A stretch of 64,000 nucleotides of DNA from Streptomyces sp. NBC_01217. Lineage in GTDB: Bacteria; Actinomycetota; Actinomycetes; Streptomycetales; Streptomycetaceae. The position numbers and the translations under genes were made by a program. This document shows positions 14,484 to 23,632 of the stretch, piece after piece. The stretch spans positions 4,193,501-4,257,500 of the forward strand of contig NZ_CP108538.1 in assembly GCF_035994185.1 (NCBI RefSeq), written 5' to 3'. Positions within the stretch are counted from its first letter, which is position 1. Each line of letters opens with the position of its first letter. The notes beneath the pieces are model-generated. The model saw nothing but the letters and a program-made list of their open reading frames with translations, did not search any database and was not told the DNA's origin.

Positions 14484-17069
14484 GTGCACGCTCAGGAGAC
14501 CACATTCAACGAACTCGTCCAGGGCGAGAAGCAGTACCAAGTGCCGCTCTATCAGCGCACTTACAGCTGGCAGCGGGACGAGCTGCGGCAACTCTGGGAC
14601 GACGTTCAGGAGTTGGTCGAGGAGCAGTTGGAAGGACGGCCCCCCGCGGCGCACTTCCTCGGCTCCGTGGTGCTGGCCCCGGGCCGGATCACCGCCGGCG
14701 GCATGCAGCGCTGGCTCGTGGTCGATGGCCAGCAGCGGCTCACCACTCTCATGCTCGCCTTCACGGCGTTGCGCGACCGCCACCGGGAACGCGGCGCGGA
14801 GCAGAAGGCCGAGCGCATCCACGACCTTGTGCTCGTCAACAAGTACCGAAGCGGCGACGACCACTACCGGCTCCTGCCCACGCAGGCGGACCGCGACGCC
14901 TTCACCGCCTGTGTCGAGAGTTCGCCAAGGGCCGGCGGCCCCGGCAACGTGGGTGCCGCCTACCGGTTCTTCCTGGGCGCCCTCGCAGAGGGCGAGGAAA
15001 ATGCTGGTGAGACGTGGACGGACGCGGTGGAGACCGTGCTGAGCGGTCTGCTGTCGATCGTGGAGATCACCGCGTCGGAGGGTGACAACGTCTACCGGAT
15101 CTTCGAGTCGATCAACAACACTGGGGTCGGACTCAGCCAGAGCGACCTGCTGCGCAACTACCTCTTCATGTGCCTGCCGACCCGAGGTGAGTCCGTCTAC
15201 CAGAGTCTCTGGCTGCCCATGCAGGAACGGCTAGGCCCCGCCAACCTCGAACTCCTCGTCTGGCTCGACCTGGTGGTGGCCGGCAACAGCCGGGCGAAGC
15301 AGAGCGAGATCTACCGGGACCAGAAGAAACGCCTGGAGCCTCTGAGCTCCGACGAAGCGGCCCTGGAGGCCGAGATCGCCTCCCTGGCCCGCCGGGCGGA
15401 ACGTCTGATGCGGATCCTGGAACCCGAGAGGGAGGCCGACCCTGAGCTGCGCGAAGTGCTGGAGAGGCTCTCCCGGTGGGGCGGTCAGACCCACTACCCG
15501 CTGGCACTTCATCTGCTCGGCCGCGTGGACGATGGGCAGGCCACACCCCACCAGGCCGCCCGGGCACTGGCGTACGCCGAGAGTTACATGGTGCGGCGCC
15601 TGTTCACCGGACACTCCACCACGGGCAGCAATCGGGTGTTCATGGAGATGGCCAAGGAGATGGAGAAGGACGACGACCCGGCCGAGGCCGTAAGCCGCTT
15701 CCTGTCGAAGAGCAAGACGGGTGCCCGTGTCTGGCCCGACGACGACGCCGTCCGCGAGGCGATCCGCACCCGGCCGTTCTACAAGGCGGGCCGCAGCAAC
15801 CAGCGGTTCCAGGTGCTGCGGAGGCTGGAGGAGAGCTACAGAGCGAGCGAACCGGTCGACTTCGCCAAGGCACGCCTGACCGTCGAGCACGTGCTGCCAC
15901 AGAGCCCCGCACACCAGTGGCTGGACCTGCTGGCCGAGGAGACCGAGGACGGACAGGGCGCCGAGGAACTCCACGCCCTACTCGTCCACACGCTTGGCAA
16001 CCTGACTCTTTCCGCTGACAACGCGAAGCTCTCGAACCATCCGTTCCGCCGCAAGCAGGAGATCCTGGACTTCAGCTCCCTGCGGATGAACCAGGAGATC
16101 GCAGGGCGGGAACGTTGGGGGAAGGCGGAAATCCTCGACCGCGGCGCCGCCCTCGCCGACCGGGTGGTGCGGCTGTGGCCCGGGCCCGTCGCGGGCACGG
16201 TCCCGGTGGACGACGAGTGGTCCGGATGGAAGGAGCTGCGGGCCGCGCTTCTCGCCATGCCAGCCGGGACGTGGACGACGTACGGCGATGTCGCCGCGCT
16301 CATCGGCACCCACGCCGTCCCCGTCGGCCAGCATCTGGCGTCCAAGGTGGGCCTGCACGGCGCCTACCGGGTGCTGACGGCGGACGGCCGCGTCTCGGCG
16401 GGCTTCAGGTGGCCGGACGGCCAGGACCTCGGTGATGTGCGAACCCGTCTGGAGGCCGAGGGAGTTTCCTTCGACGATGCGGGCCGGGCCCGCCGATCCC
16501 ACCGGCTGACCACCTCCGACCTGGCGGCCCTGCTGGGCAAGGATGTCGCCGATGAGGCCGAGCCGTCACCACGGGCTGACGGCGATGAGCAGCAGTCGGC
16601 GACCAGCCGGTTCGAAACGCAACTGCGCGACAACCAGACCGAGGAGACCGTCGACGGCGTCCTGGACGCCCTGCGCTTCTGGGAGCAGCAGGGCGGTCAT
16701 CTCGCCTACGGCCGAGCGAGCGAGACCAGTTGCTTCCCCACAGTGAGTTTCGGCAACGCCCCCGCCTCCCGAGAGCTGTGGCCCCTGGCCCTCTACCCGG
16801 TCTCCGGCACCGTAGAGGTCGTCTTCCAGTATCTGAAACGGCGCCCACCGTTCGACGACGAGCCTCTGCGGCGCGAGCTGATGAACCGCCTGAACAAGAT
16901 CGAGGGCATCGACCTGGCCGAGGCAAAACTGGACCTGCGCCCGTCCTTCGCGGTGGAGGTCTTCGCCGCGCACAGCGCGGAGATCTGCGCGGTGTTGGAG
17001 TGGTTCGCGCATACGGTGGCTCTCGCGGAGGCCCGCCGTATGGTGGACAAGGACCCCGACAGTCCCTGA
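14484..17069 (+). CDS. GmrSD-like DUF262/DUF1524 nuclease fused to ATL domain
   Basis: 861 aa, GTG start with GGGGGA upstream. Domain 1 (DUF262, GmrS-like NTPase): YQRTYSW (23-29), VVDGQQRLTTLM (79-90), IFESINNTGVGLSQSDLLRNY (206-226 region). Domain 2 (DUF1524, GmrD-like His-Me nuclease): TVEHVLPQS (466-474) and TLGNLTLSADNAKLSN (503-518). Domain 3 (~580-670) resembles O6-alkylguanine transferases/ATL proteins: MPAGTWTTYGDVAALIG (592-608) and GAYRVL (626-631) where the active enzymes have PCHRV, so the acceptor cysteine is Ala627. A C-terminal ~160-residue domain is unassigned. GmrSD enzymes cut modified phage DNA; an ATL module that flips out modified bases without repairing them would be a plausible reader. 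Convergent with the drmB-drmC operon. Confidence 0.8.
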   Translation: MHAQETTFNELVQGEKQYQVPLYQRTYSWQRDELRQLWDDVQELVEEQLEGRPPAAHFLGSVVLAPGRITAGGMQRWLVVDGQQRLTTLMLAFTALRDRHRERGAEQKAERIHDLVLVNKYRSGDDHYRLLPTQADRDAFTACVESSPRAGGPGNVGAAYRFFLGALAEGEENAGETWTDAVETVLSGLLSIVEITASEGDNVYRIFESINNTGVGLSQSDLLRNYLFMCLPTRGESVYQSLWLPMQERLGPANLELLVWLDLVVAGNSRAKQSEIYRDQKKRLEPLSSDEAALEAEIASLARRAERLMRILEPEREADPELREVLERLSRWGGQTHYPLALHLLGRVDDGQATPHQAARALAYAESYMVRRLFTGHSTTGSNRVFMEMAKEMEKDDDPAEAVSRFLSKSKTGARVWPDDDAVREAIRTRPFYKAGRSNQRFQVLRRLEESYRASEPVDFAKARLTVEHVLPQSPAHQWLDLLAEETEDGQGAEELHALLVHTLGNLTLSADNAKLSNHPFRRKQEILDFSSLRMNQEIAGRERWGKAEILDRGAALADRVVRLWPGPVAGTVPVDDEWSGWKELRAALLAMPAGTWTTYGDVAALIGTHAVPVGQHLASKVGLHGAYRVLTADGRVSAGFRWPDGQDLGDVRTRLEAEGVSFDDAGRARRSHRLTTSDLAALLGKDVADEAEPSPRADGDEQQSATSRFETQLRDNQTEETVDGVLDALRFWEQQGGHLAYGRASETSCFPTVSFGNAPASRELWPLALYPVSGTVEVVFQYLKRRPPFDDEPLRRELMNRLNKIEGIDLAEAKLDLRPSFAVEVFAAHSAEICAVLEWFAHTVALAEARRMVDKDPDSP

Positions 17070-17095
17070 CACCCTCCGTGACCCCTCCGGTGAAG

Positions 17096-17125
17096 CGTGG
17101 GGCGACGGCATCCTGCGGCCCCACG
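17096..17125. terminator. Hairpin between convergent defence genes
   Basis: Arms CGTGGGGC (17096-17103) and GCCCCACG (17118-17125) with a 14-nt loop, 27 bp after the GmrSD-like stop and about 50 bp before the end of the convergent helicase gene. Confidence 0.45.
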
Positions 17126-17174
17126 CCACGTCACGCATGGGGCCTGTAGCAACGGCGAGCGAAGCCCATGGACA

Positions 17175-19325
17175 TCACGGGCGCGAGTTGACGACCGGCG
17201 CCAGGAATGGACTCGGCGCCCCGTGCCAGGACACCCGCAGCGCCTCGCGCGCCCGTGTGCACGCGACGAAGAGCAGGTTCAGCTCACCGTTCAGGTCCTC
17301 CTGATGCTGCTGGGCGTCGACGTCGACCGCGGTGACGGCCGACTTCATCGGCACGGTGCCGTCGTTCACTCCGGCCACGGCGACGCAGCGGAACTCCAAC
17401 CCCTTCATCCGGTGCATGGTGCCGATCCGGACACCGGGGCCACCATGCCCGGCACCGAGCACGCACGCGGCGAGGCCAGCCTGCTCCAGAGCCTGGGCGA
17501 TGTCCCGTCCCAGTTGGGCGAAGCGCACCGCCACCCCGATGTCCTCCGCCCGCACCCCTGCGCCGGTCCAGTCCCGCACCCGGGCCACCAGTGCCTCAAT
17601 CTCCTCGGGTTTGGTGGCATACCCGGCCGTCTCCGGCCGCTCTCCGTGCATGGTGGAGCGGTATCCAGCCAGCGTCTCGTTCCCGCCGTCCATGTCGTCC
17701 GGCTCCTCACCGGTCAGCAGCGAGGCCGACCAGGCCAGGATCTCCTGTGTGGTGCGGTAGTTGATCCGCAGTCGGTGCGAGCGGCCGACGACCTGGACGC
17801 CGAGCGAGCGCAGCGACACCCGGTTCCCGTAGATCCGCTGGTAGGTGTCCCCGGCGAGGAACAGATCGTCCTGACCGTGAGCGACCAGGGCCCGCAGGAA
17901 CCGCCACTGCGCGGGGTGCAAGTCTTGCGCCTCGTCGATCACGACATGGTGGTACAACCGCTGCTCCCGGCCGTCCAAGACACGTGCCGCCTCCGCACAC
18001 ACCTGAAGGAACGTCCACTCGCCGGCCTGGCGCAATTGCTCCTCGAAAGCGGAGACAGCCCGCCACACCTGAAGGCGTTTCAGCGGTGGGAGCGCGGTGC
18101 CGCGGCCGGTGCGCGGCGCCTTCAGGTACTCCTCCGGTTCGGTCAGGGCCTGCGCGAGGACGATCTGACGCCACTCCTGGTCGAGGAAGACGTCCGTGAA
18201 GTCGATCCCCAGCCGACGCGCGATGCGCGTCCAGCGGGCGGTGATCTCCTTCTGGTCGAAGACCAGTTTCAGCGGGGCGCCGCCGCGCTCCGCCCGTACG
18301 ATCTCGTTGGCCAGGGCGTCGACGTTGACTACCCGGATCCTCGCCCGGACCTCCTCTTCCTCGACCAGCAGCGTCAGACAGCGCTCTAGTTCGGCCGCGA
18401 GATCCCTGGTGAAAGTGGTGAGCAGGACGCTCCCGTCGGGGGCGCCCTCGGGCAGTTGCCGCGCCAGGTGGTACGCCCGGTGCAGGGCGACCACCGTCTT
18501 CCCCGTGCCGGGCCCGCCTGTGACGCGGGCCGGCCCGGCGTAGCCCTCGTGGTACGCCACCCGGTACTGGCTCGGGTGCAGGAAGACCCGCCAGGCGTCG
18601 AACGGCCGCTCCAGGATTCCCTGCAGTTCGACGGGGCCCGACACGAGCGCGACCCGGCCGCGGGAACGGGCCATCGCGGTGCCCAGCTCGTCACCGTCGT
18701 CGGCCGCAGGGGTCTGCGCGGCGGTCCGGGCGTACGCCTGCACCAGTTCCCGATCGATCGCCTCGGGCGTCATGCCGGTCGCGAGCCCCAGCAGGACGTC
18801 GTACTGATGCTCCGGCAGCACCTTGTGTAGTGCCTCCAGATGATCCTCGTCCGGGATCAGCCGGATGATCGGCAGGATCTCCTCGTCCACACCGAGGCTG
18901 CGCAGCACCTTGTCCGGGTAGTCGGAGTGGGGAAACAGGCGGGTCGGTTCCTCGGCGGCCAGCGCACGCAGCCCCGCCGTGGCCCGTTCCAGGGCCACGT
19001 CGTTGCGTATCTCGATGCCTTGCGTCGCCTCGTTCACCGACGCACGGTGCTTGGCGGCCCAGTCGTTGGCCTTGTCATGGGGGAGCACCTTGAGCAGCAG
19101 GTAGCTGTCGCCCGACTCGCCCTTGAGGACGACGCCGCGCCAGAAGCCGGTGATGCGGATGGTCCGCAGCCGTGGATCTTTCTGGTGACTCAGCTTCTCC
19201 AGGTGCAGCCCAGTGTGCGTCGCTGCCGCGAACTTCTCGAACACCTCGAAGACCCGCTTCTGGACGGGTTTCTCCAACGCCGCGAACTCCAGCAGGAAGT
19301 CCCGGTGCATCCCCAGCGTCGCCAT
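17175..19325 (-). CDS. UvrD/Rep helicase with N-terminal RelE-like domain
   Basis: 716 aa; GGAGGGG lies 7 nt before ATG 19325. Residues ~5-100 read as a RelE/ParE-like fold (FAALEKPVQKRVFEVFEKF, LRTIRITGFWRGVVLKG, YLLLKVLPHDKANDWAAKH). The rest is a superfamily 1 helicase: Walker A GGPGTGKT (270-277), Walker B VIDEAQD (462-468), GDTYQRIYG (492-500), INYRTT (521-526), IGTMHRMKGLEF (634-645) and FVACTRAREAL (686-696). All motor motifs are intact. The RelE-like part may be a ribosome- or nucleic-acid-binding module rather than an active toxin. It is the last gene of the minus-strand operon with drmB-drmC, suggesting DNA unwinding or degradation during defence. Confidence 0.8.
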   Translation of the reverse strand: MATLGMHRDFLLEFAALEKPVQKRVFEVFEKFAAATHTGLHLEKLSHQKDPRLRTIRITGFWRGVVLKGESGDSYLLLKVLPHDKANDWAAKHRASVNEATQGIEIRNDVALERATAGLRALAAEEPTRLFPHSDYPDKVLRSLGVDEEILPIIRLIPDEDHLEALHKVLPEHQYDVLLGLATGMTPEAIDRELVQAYARTAAQTPAADDGDELGTAMARSRGRVALVSGPVELQGILERPFDAWRVFLHPSQYRVAYHEGYAGPARVTGGPGTGKTVVALHRAYHLARQLPEGAPDGSVLLTTFTRDLAAELERCLTLLVEEEEVRARIRVVNVDALANEIVRAERGGAPLKLVFDQKEITARWTRIARRLGIDFTDVFLDQEWRQIVLAQALTEPEEYLKAPRTGRGTALPPLKRLQVWRAVSAFEEQLRQAGEWTFLQVCAEAARVLDGREQRLYHHVVIDEAQDLHPAQWRFLRALVAHGQDDLFLAGDTYQRIYGNRVSLRSLGVQVVGRSHRLRINYRTTQEILAWSASLLTGEEPDDMDGGNETLAGYRSTMHGERPETAGYATKPEEIEALVARVRDWTGAGVRAEDIGVAVRFAQLGRDIAQALEQAGLAACVLGAGHGGPGVRIGTMHRMKGLEFRCVAVAGVNDGTVPMKSAVTAVDVDAQQHQEDLNGELNLLFVACTRAREALRVSWHGAPSPFLAPVVNSRP

Positions 19326-19440
19326 CCGCGCCCCTCCAGAAGACTACGATCACCTTACTGACCGGCTCCGATTCGCGAGACCGGTCCGTACGTGCCAGGG
19401 CAGCCGGATCGCCTCGATCTCCGTCCGCCTGCGGCACGGG

Positions 19441-20793
19441 TCAGTTGACTCGACGGTTGCCGGGCGGAACCTCGCTCCGGTGCATCCCCACGACGACGGA
19501 GCCCGGCCCGCTGGCGGACAGGCTCTCGCGTATCAGGTCGATGACGTAGTCCCAGCCGGTGCCGCGCGTGCCGATCCATCCGTCCCTGAGCAGCGTGGTG
19601 AAGGTGGTGTTGTTCAGGTACCGGGGAACCGACTCCTCGACGATGCGTGTCCCGCCGGACGGCCCGTCGGCCTCGGGGCGTTGAAGCAGTTCCTGAAAGT
19701 GCTCCCGCGTCAGGTACATGCCGGGGATGAGGGCAGCGGAGTTCATCATGAAGGGAGTGGTTCGGCACAGTTTGACCATGCTGGGCGTGGGTACCAGGCG
19801 TGGATCTCCCAGCGTCGTCGGCCCCTCCTGACTGCTCCGAGCCCACCGGTCCTCGGCCTTGCACTCCTCGTCGACGGTCTCCATCCGCTTCAGCTCCCGC
19901 TCGCCGGTAGCGTCATGCCAGTACACCCAGCCGGGCCCGCTCTGACGCATCCGCTTGTACTGGACCATGGCCACGCTGCGGGCGTGCTCGTTCACGTAGA
20001 TCATGTCGACGCCCATGACAGTCTCGGCGTTCGTGCGGTTGGCGTTGTACACGAACAGCCGATGGCGGGATTCGGAGCTGCGGCGGTAGATCCGCCAGCC
20101 GACCTGCACGGCGTCTTCGCCCTCCATGCCAGGGAAGCGCAGGTAGTCGTGGACGATCTGCTGGTCCTCGATCTGCCGGAGGGCGGGCATCCCTTCGATG
20201 AAGGGGACGGACCGGGAGCGGGGATCGTCGCCGCCGAGCGGCTGCTGCCACGCTTCGAGCTGATCGCGGTCCGCGCCGAATGTCTCCATGACGGTGCCCA
20301 CCGCGTCCTTCTCAAAGCTCCGCTGTTCTCCCTCCCGACCTGTCGGAGGATTGGCCCCCAGGCTGTTCTCCAGGCCATCCAGCGTCTCGTTCAGTTCCGG
20401 CCGCAGATGCCGGATGGCGGCGAGCAGGTTGTCGCCGGCCGCGGGAGACAAACGACCGTCGTCCTTGAGAAACCGGCGGCTGGCCCCCATGGCGCCCTCA
20501 AGGTCGACGAGCGGCAGCGGAACCTGGAGTGCGGTGAAGTCACGGGCGAGCAGAGCACGTTCGTAGGTACCCGACCGCCTGCCCGGGAAGACGCCGCCCA
20601 CCCCGATGATCCTGCGCTGCTCATAGCGGGCGTGACGGTCCGTGAAGAAGGCGAGACACCACACACGCGGCTTCCTCCAGTCCCTGTACGGGTACGCGAA
20701 GGTCCGCTCACCCCGGGTCAGCCAGGCCGGAGGTTTCTCAGGGAGCCGCTCCGTCATCAGCGCGGTGCTGTGTACTAGAGCGACGGCGACCAT
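19441..20793 (-). CDS. Unrecognised protein, possible PD-(D/E)XK nuclease
   Basis: 450 aa; AGGAGG 6 nt before ATG 20793 fixes the start. No family is recognised with confidence. In the middle, VMGVDMIYVNEHARSVAMVQYK (259-280) has the pattern of a PD-(D/E)XK active site: an aspartate (D263) at a strand end and, after 14 residues, Q278-Y-K280 in a second strand, with acidic residues E209 and E224 upstream as candidates for the first helix. Q-x-K instead of E-x-K is known in some nuclease families. No signal peptide or membrane span. It lies between drmC and the RelE-UvrD gene on one strand, so a nuclease partner in the same system is a reasonable guess. Confidence 0.5.
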   Translation of the reverse strand: MVAVALVHSTALMTERLPEKPPAWLTRGERTFAYPYRDWRKPRVWCLAFFTDRHARYEQRRIIGVGGVFPGRRSGTYERALLARDFTALQVPLPLVDLEGAMGASRRFLKDDGRLSPAAGDNLLAAIRHLRPELNETLDGLENSLGANPPTGREGEQRSFEKDAVGTVMETFGADRDQLEAWQQPLGGDDPRSRSVPFIEGMPALRQIEDQQIVHDYLRFPGMEGEDAVQVGWRIYRRSSESRHRLFVYNANRTNAETVMGVDMIYVNEHARSVAMVQYKRMRQSGPGWVYWHDATGERELKRMETVDEECKAEDRWARSSQEGPTTLGDPRLVPTPSMVKLCRTTPFMMNSAALIPGMYLTREHFQELLQRPEADGPSGGTRIVEESVPRYLNNTTFTTLLRDGWIGTRGTGWDYVIDLIRESLSASGPGSVVVGMHRSEVPPGNRRVN

Positions 20794-20913
20794 CAGCGAC
20801 CTCCTACATTTCGCGAAACTTGGAGGCTCAATTGTTGGTCAGTTTCCGGCTGTCCGGGCACAGTGGCTGTCAATCGGTCATGTGAATGGCGATCATTCGA
20901 CGGTGGCGGTACC

Positions 20914-21684
20914 TCATGAAGCTCCTGGCCACCGCGCGAGAACCCCACGACGCTGCAACTCCCGTATGTGGTCCGCCATTCGCCCCGGCATGGGACCGCC
21001 ATTCAGCAGGACGCCCGCCTCGATGTTGCGCTCGGCGCCGGCCGCCGTGAGGTTGGCGCTGGAGAGGAAGAGGATCCGGTCGTCGGCCACCGCCAGTTTC
21101 GCGTGCAACCGGCTGCCAGGAGCGGGGCGTTGGCCTTTCGGCCAGTGCCAGAGCCGCATGCCCGGTATACGGGAGAAAGCGTCGGCCGGTTCGTTCCCAG
21201 AGAGCAGCCCGCCCGCGCCTTCCAGCGTCTCCACGACGATGTCCACCGTGACGCCTCGGGCCACGGCCTCGGACAGCGCTGCGGTCAGCGGCGCGTACGA
21301 GCGGGCCGAGTAGGTCACGGCGACGAGCCGGTGCTCCGCGGCGCCGACCACCTCCGTCAGCACCTGGGCGGTGGCGCGGCCGGGTGTCCCGGGCGTGGAA
21401 GGGCCGCTCCACACCGCTCGGGCCTCGGTGTCCTCGCGCCGCCGGGTCCAGGCCGCCGCGTAACCCCGCAGATACGCCGCCGCCTCCGCCGAGGGAACGC
21501 CGTCCTCCGTCATCGACACCAGCAACGCCGATACGGCTTCCAGCGCGGCCGGCGTCTGGAGCCTGCCGAGGATGTACGCAGGCGAGCGGCCCTGGGAGAG
21601 GAGCGTGGCCAGCGCCTTAGTCCGTGTGGGACCGAGCGAGGCGGCGGCCGTCGCTGCCGCCGCCTCGAAGCGTCTGCGGCTCAC
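20914..21684 (-). CDS. drmC: DrmC-like phospholipase-D-fold protein
   Basis: 256 aa from GTG 21684 (VSRRRFEAAAATAAAS), 13 bp after drmB ends; earlier in-frame codons lie inside drmB. The N-terminal ~100 residues are helical. The C-terminal part is a PLD domain: TARSYAPLTAALSEAV-like helix region, then RLHAKLAVADDRILFLSSANLT, the HKD motif (His-x-Lys-x4-Asp) with SSAN, then ERNIEAGVL. Only one HKD copy, so it would act as a dimer. In DISARM, DrmC is the PLD protein encoded directly after DrmB, as here. It could act as a nuclease; DrmC has been reported as not essential for all DISARM activity. Confidence 0.75.
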   Translation of the reverse strand: MSRRRFEAAAATAAASLGPTRTKALATLLSQGRSPAYILGRLQTPAALEAVSALLVSMTEDGVPSAEAAAYLRGYAAAWTRRREDTEARAVWSGPSTPGTPGRATAQVLTEVVGAAEHRLVAVTYSARSYAPLTAALSEAVARGVTVDIVVETLEGAGGLLSGNEPADAFSRIPGMRLWHWPKGQRPAPGSRLHAKLAVADDRILFLSSANLTAAGAERNIEAGVLLNGGPMPGRMADHIRELQRRGVLARWPGAS

Positions 21685-21697
21685 CGGGTCGATCCGC

Positions 21698-23632
21698 TCA
21701 CCCGAAGTCCGGGATGAGGGCCAGCGTTTGCGGGTCGCCTGCCAGGTGGGTGATGAACCGCCGGTCCAGGAACCGGTTGCCGCGCTCGCACGTCGTCTCG
21801 GACACGAACAGACAGGAGTGGCAGGCGGCACCGTGCAGGAAGTCCTCCGGCGCCTTGGGAAGACGCTCGCCGCACAGCGGGTCCGAGGAGCACCGCCCCG
21901 CCTTGTACAGCGCCGTCCGTACGATCCTGGCCAGCCGGTTCTCCCCAGTGCTCGGATCCTGATCGGCGAGGGAGACCAGCCCGCCAAGCGTGCCCTCCGA
22001 GTCCGGGACGGCCGTGTAGATGAGGATGCCGGTCCGCCGTTCCTCGGCGTCGCCGCTATAGATCCGCTCGGCCAGACTCGCCGAGTTGTAGCCGCACTCC
22101 ATCGCGATGGTGCGGATGAGTAGATGGGAGAGCGTGTGAAGGGCGATGTAGCGACTGCCCGGCCAGCCTTGCATCAGGTCGGAGCCGTCCTGGATCCGTT
22201 CCGACCTGCGGTGCTCACGGAACCGGCCGAAAGCCGCGGCGTGTGCGGCGAGGGCGTCGCTCGACGCGACTCGCTGCTCCCACTGCTCGATCAGGTGATC
22301 GTCCACCCGCAGGAACAGCCCCTCGCCGCGCACCTCGCTGGCCGGCACCCAGCCGCGCTCGCGCCGCCCCAGGTCCACGCGGGTGACCAGGCCGGGGTCC
22401 TCCGGATCGGGGGCGTCGAGCCGGGTGAAGCCGATGAGGGCCCGCACCTCGCGCAGTCGTTCCGCCTGCCGCACCTGGGAGAAGACAGTGGACAAGGGCC
22501 CACTGAGCAAAGCGTCCACCAGCGCGAAGTCCTCAGTCGGGTCGGCGGTCTTCGCCGCGGACAGCACCTGCCATTCGGGGGTCAGTAGGTCCGGAGGGCC
22601 TGGAGGCTGCTCGGTCTCGCCCGCATCGCCCGACAAGGCCGCGCGGTAGGCGGATATGGCCTGCCAGACCTGTCCGGGTTCGTAGTCGCGCAGGTAGCGG
22701 TGGTGCTTCGACTTCTTGGCGAACATGGCGATCTCTGCCTCGTCCTCGAAGTCCTCCAGGTCCGGCCAGCGTTCCTCGACGAGCTTACGCAGCGAGTCGG
22801 TCCCGGTGTCGGGCAGTGCCAGTGCGCTGAGCGTCACGGGGAACCACTGGTTGGACGCGCCCACGACCAGCAGATACGGCGTCTCGTCGCAGGTGTCGTA
22901 GACGCCGTCGAACTGCGGGTGCCGGCCACGGCAACGGGGCAGGTTCTCTCGGCCTTTGTCGCCCATCGCGTCCCGGATGTTGCGCTTCGCCTTCTTGCAC
23001 ACCAGGCATTCGAGGGAGACGTTGGCCGCGAGGTTGCCCCCGTTGTCGCGCATTCGCAGCGTCGGATACGTCGTGTCGGGGCAGGCGCGGCCCTCGTGCA
23101 CGAACTCCGTGTACGGGAACTCGTCGAGGTGGCCCTTGGTGCAGGCCAGCGCGAAGCGGGCGTCCACGGCGAGGGGCTTGCGGCCCTTCCTCTTCCGGTA
23201 GCAGTTCTCGTGGTAGAACCGCGCCTCGTCAGGGCGGCGAGCGTTGTTGTTCTCGAACCCCCACTTGCCCGAGCCCAGGGAGGCCAGCTCATTGCACGCC
23301 GTGCAGCGCAGCCACTGCCAGAAAGGGGTCACGGGCACGCCGATCCGTGCCGCGTTCCCCTTCGGGTCGGTGTCGGTGCCGGGGATCCATGGGGCGGCGC
23401 GCAGTTCGCCCACCTGGTTCGGGCCGTAGCGCCGCAGGGCCCGGTTGACGGCCCCGCGGAGGCGGGGCTCCTCGATTACCGGATCGGGCACACCGGCGTA
23501 ACTCCAGTGGTCGAGGCCCTTGACCATGACGGAGAAGTTGGGCAGGTCGACGAGGGCGCCGACGCCGCCGGTGAACATGAGGTGGCTCGGCCGTACCGCC
23601 CCCACCCGCCTGAAGTATCCGCCGCCGCTCAT
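21698..23632 (-). CDS. drmB: DrmB-like DUF1998 protein
   Basis: 644 aa from ATG 23632 (MSGGGYFRRVGAVRPSHLMF). Recognisable DUF1998 layout: an N-terminal segment on passing DNA-end or helicase partners (RRVGAVRPSHLMFTGGVG), a central zinc-ribbon-like area with CTACN, ENCYRK, CTKGHLDEFPY and LECLVCKK, and a C-terminal DUF1998 domain with LHTLSHLLIRTIAMECGY, ERIYS, GILIYTAVPDSEGTLGGLV and a Cys cluster (DPLCGERL, GAACHSCLF, TTCERGN). In DISARM, DrmA (helicase) and DrmB form the core complex. Here no drmA precedes it: upstream DNA has no open helicase gene, only a possible 28-codon tail that overlaps this ATG. Confidence 0.8.
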   Translation of the reverse strand: MSGGGYFRRVGAVRPSHLMFTGGVGALVDLPNFSVMVKGLDHWSYAGVPDPVIEEPRLRGAVNRALRRYGPNQVGELRAAPWIPGTDTDPKGNAARIGVPVTPFWQWLRCTACNELASLGSGKWGFENNNARRPDEARFYHENCYRKRKGRKPLAVDARFALACTKGHLDEFPYTEFVHEGRACPDTTYPTLRMRDNGGNLAANVSLECLVCKKAKRNIRDAMGDKGRENLPRCRGRHPQFDGVYDTCDETPYLLVVGASNQWFPVTLSALALPDTGTDSLRKLVEERWPDLEDFEDEAEIAMFAKKSKHHRYLRDYEPGQVWQAISAYRAALSGDAGETEQPPGPPDLLTPEWQVLSAAKTADPTEDFALVDALLSGPLSTVFSQVRQAERLREVRALIGFTRLDAPDPEDPGLVTRVDLGRRERGWVPASEVRGEGLFLRVDDHLIEQWEQRVASSDALAAHAAAFGRFREHRRSERIQDGSDLMQGWPGSRYIALHTLSHLLIRTIAMECGYNSASLAERIYSGDAEERRTGILIYTAVPDSEGTLGGLVSLADQDPSTGENRLARIVRTALYKAGRCSSDPLCGERLPKAPEDFLHGAACHSCLFVSETTCERGNRFLDRRFITHLAGDPQTLALIPDFG

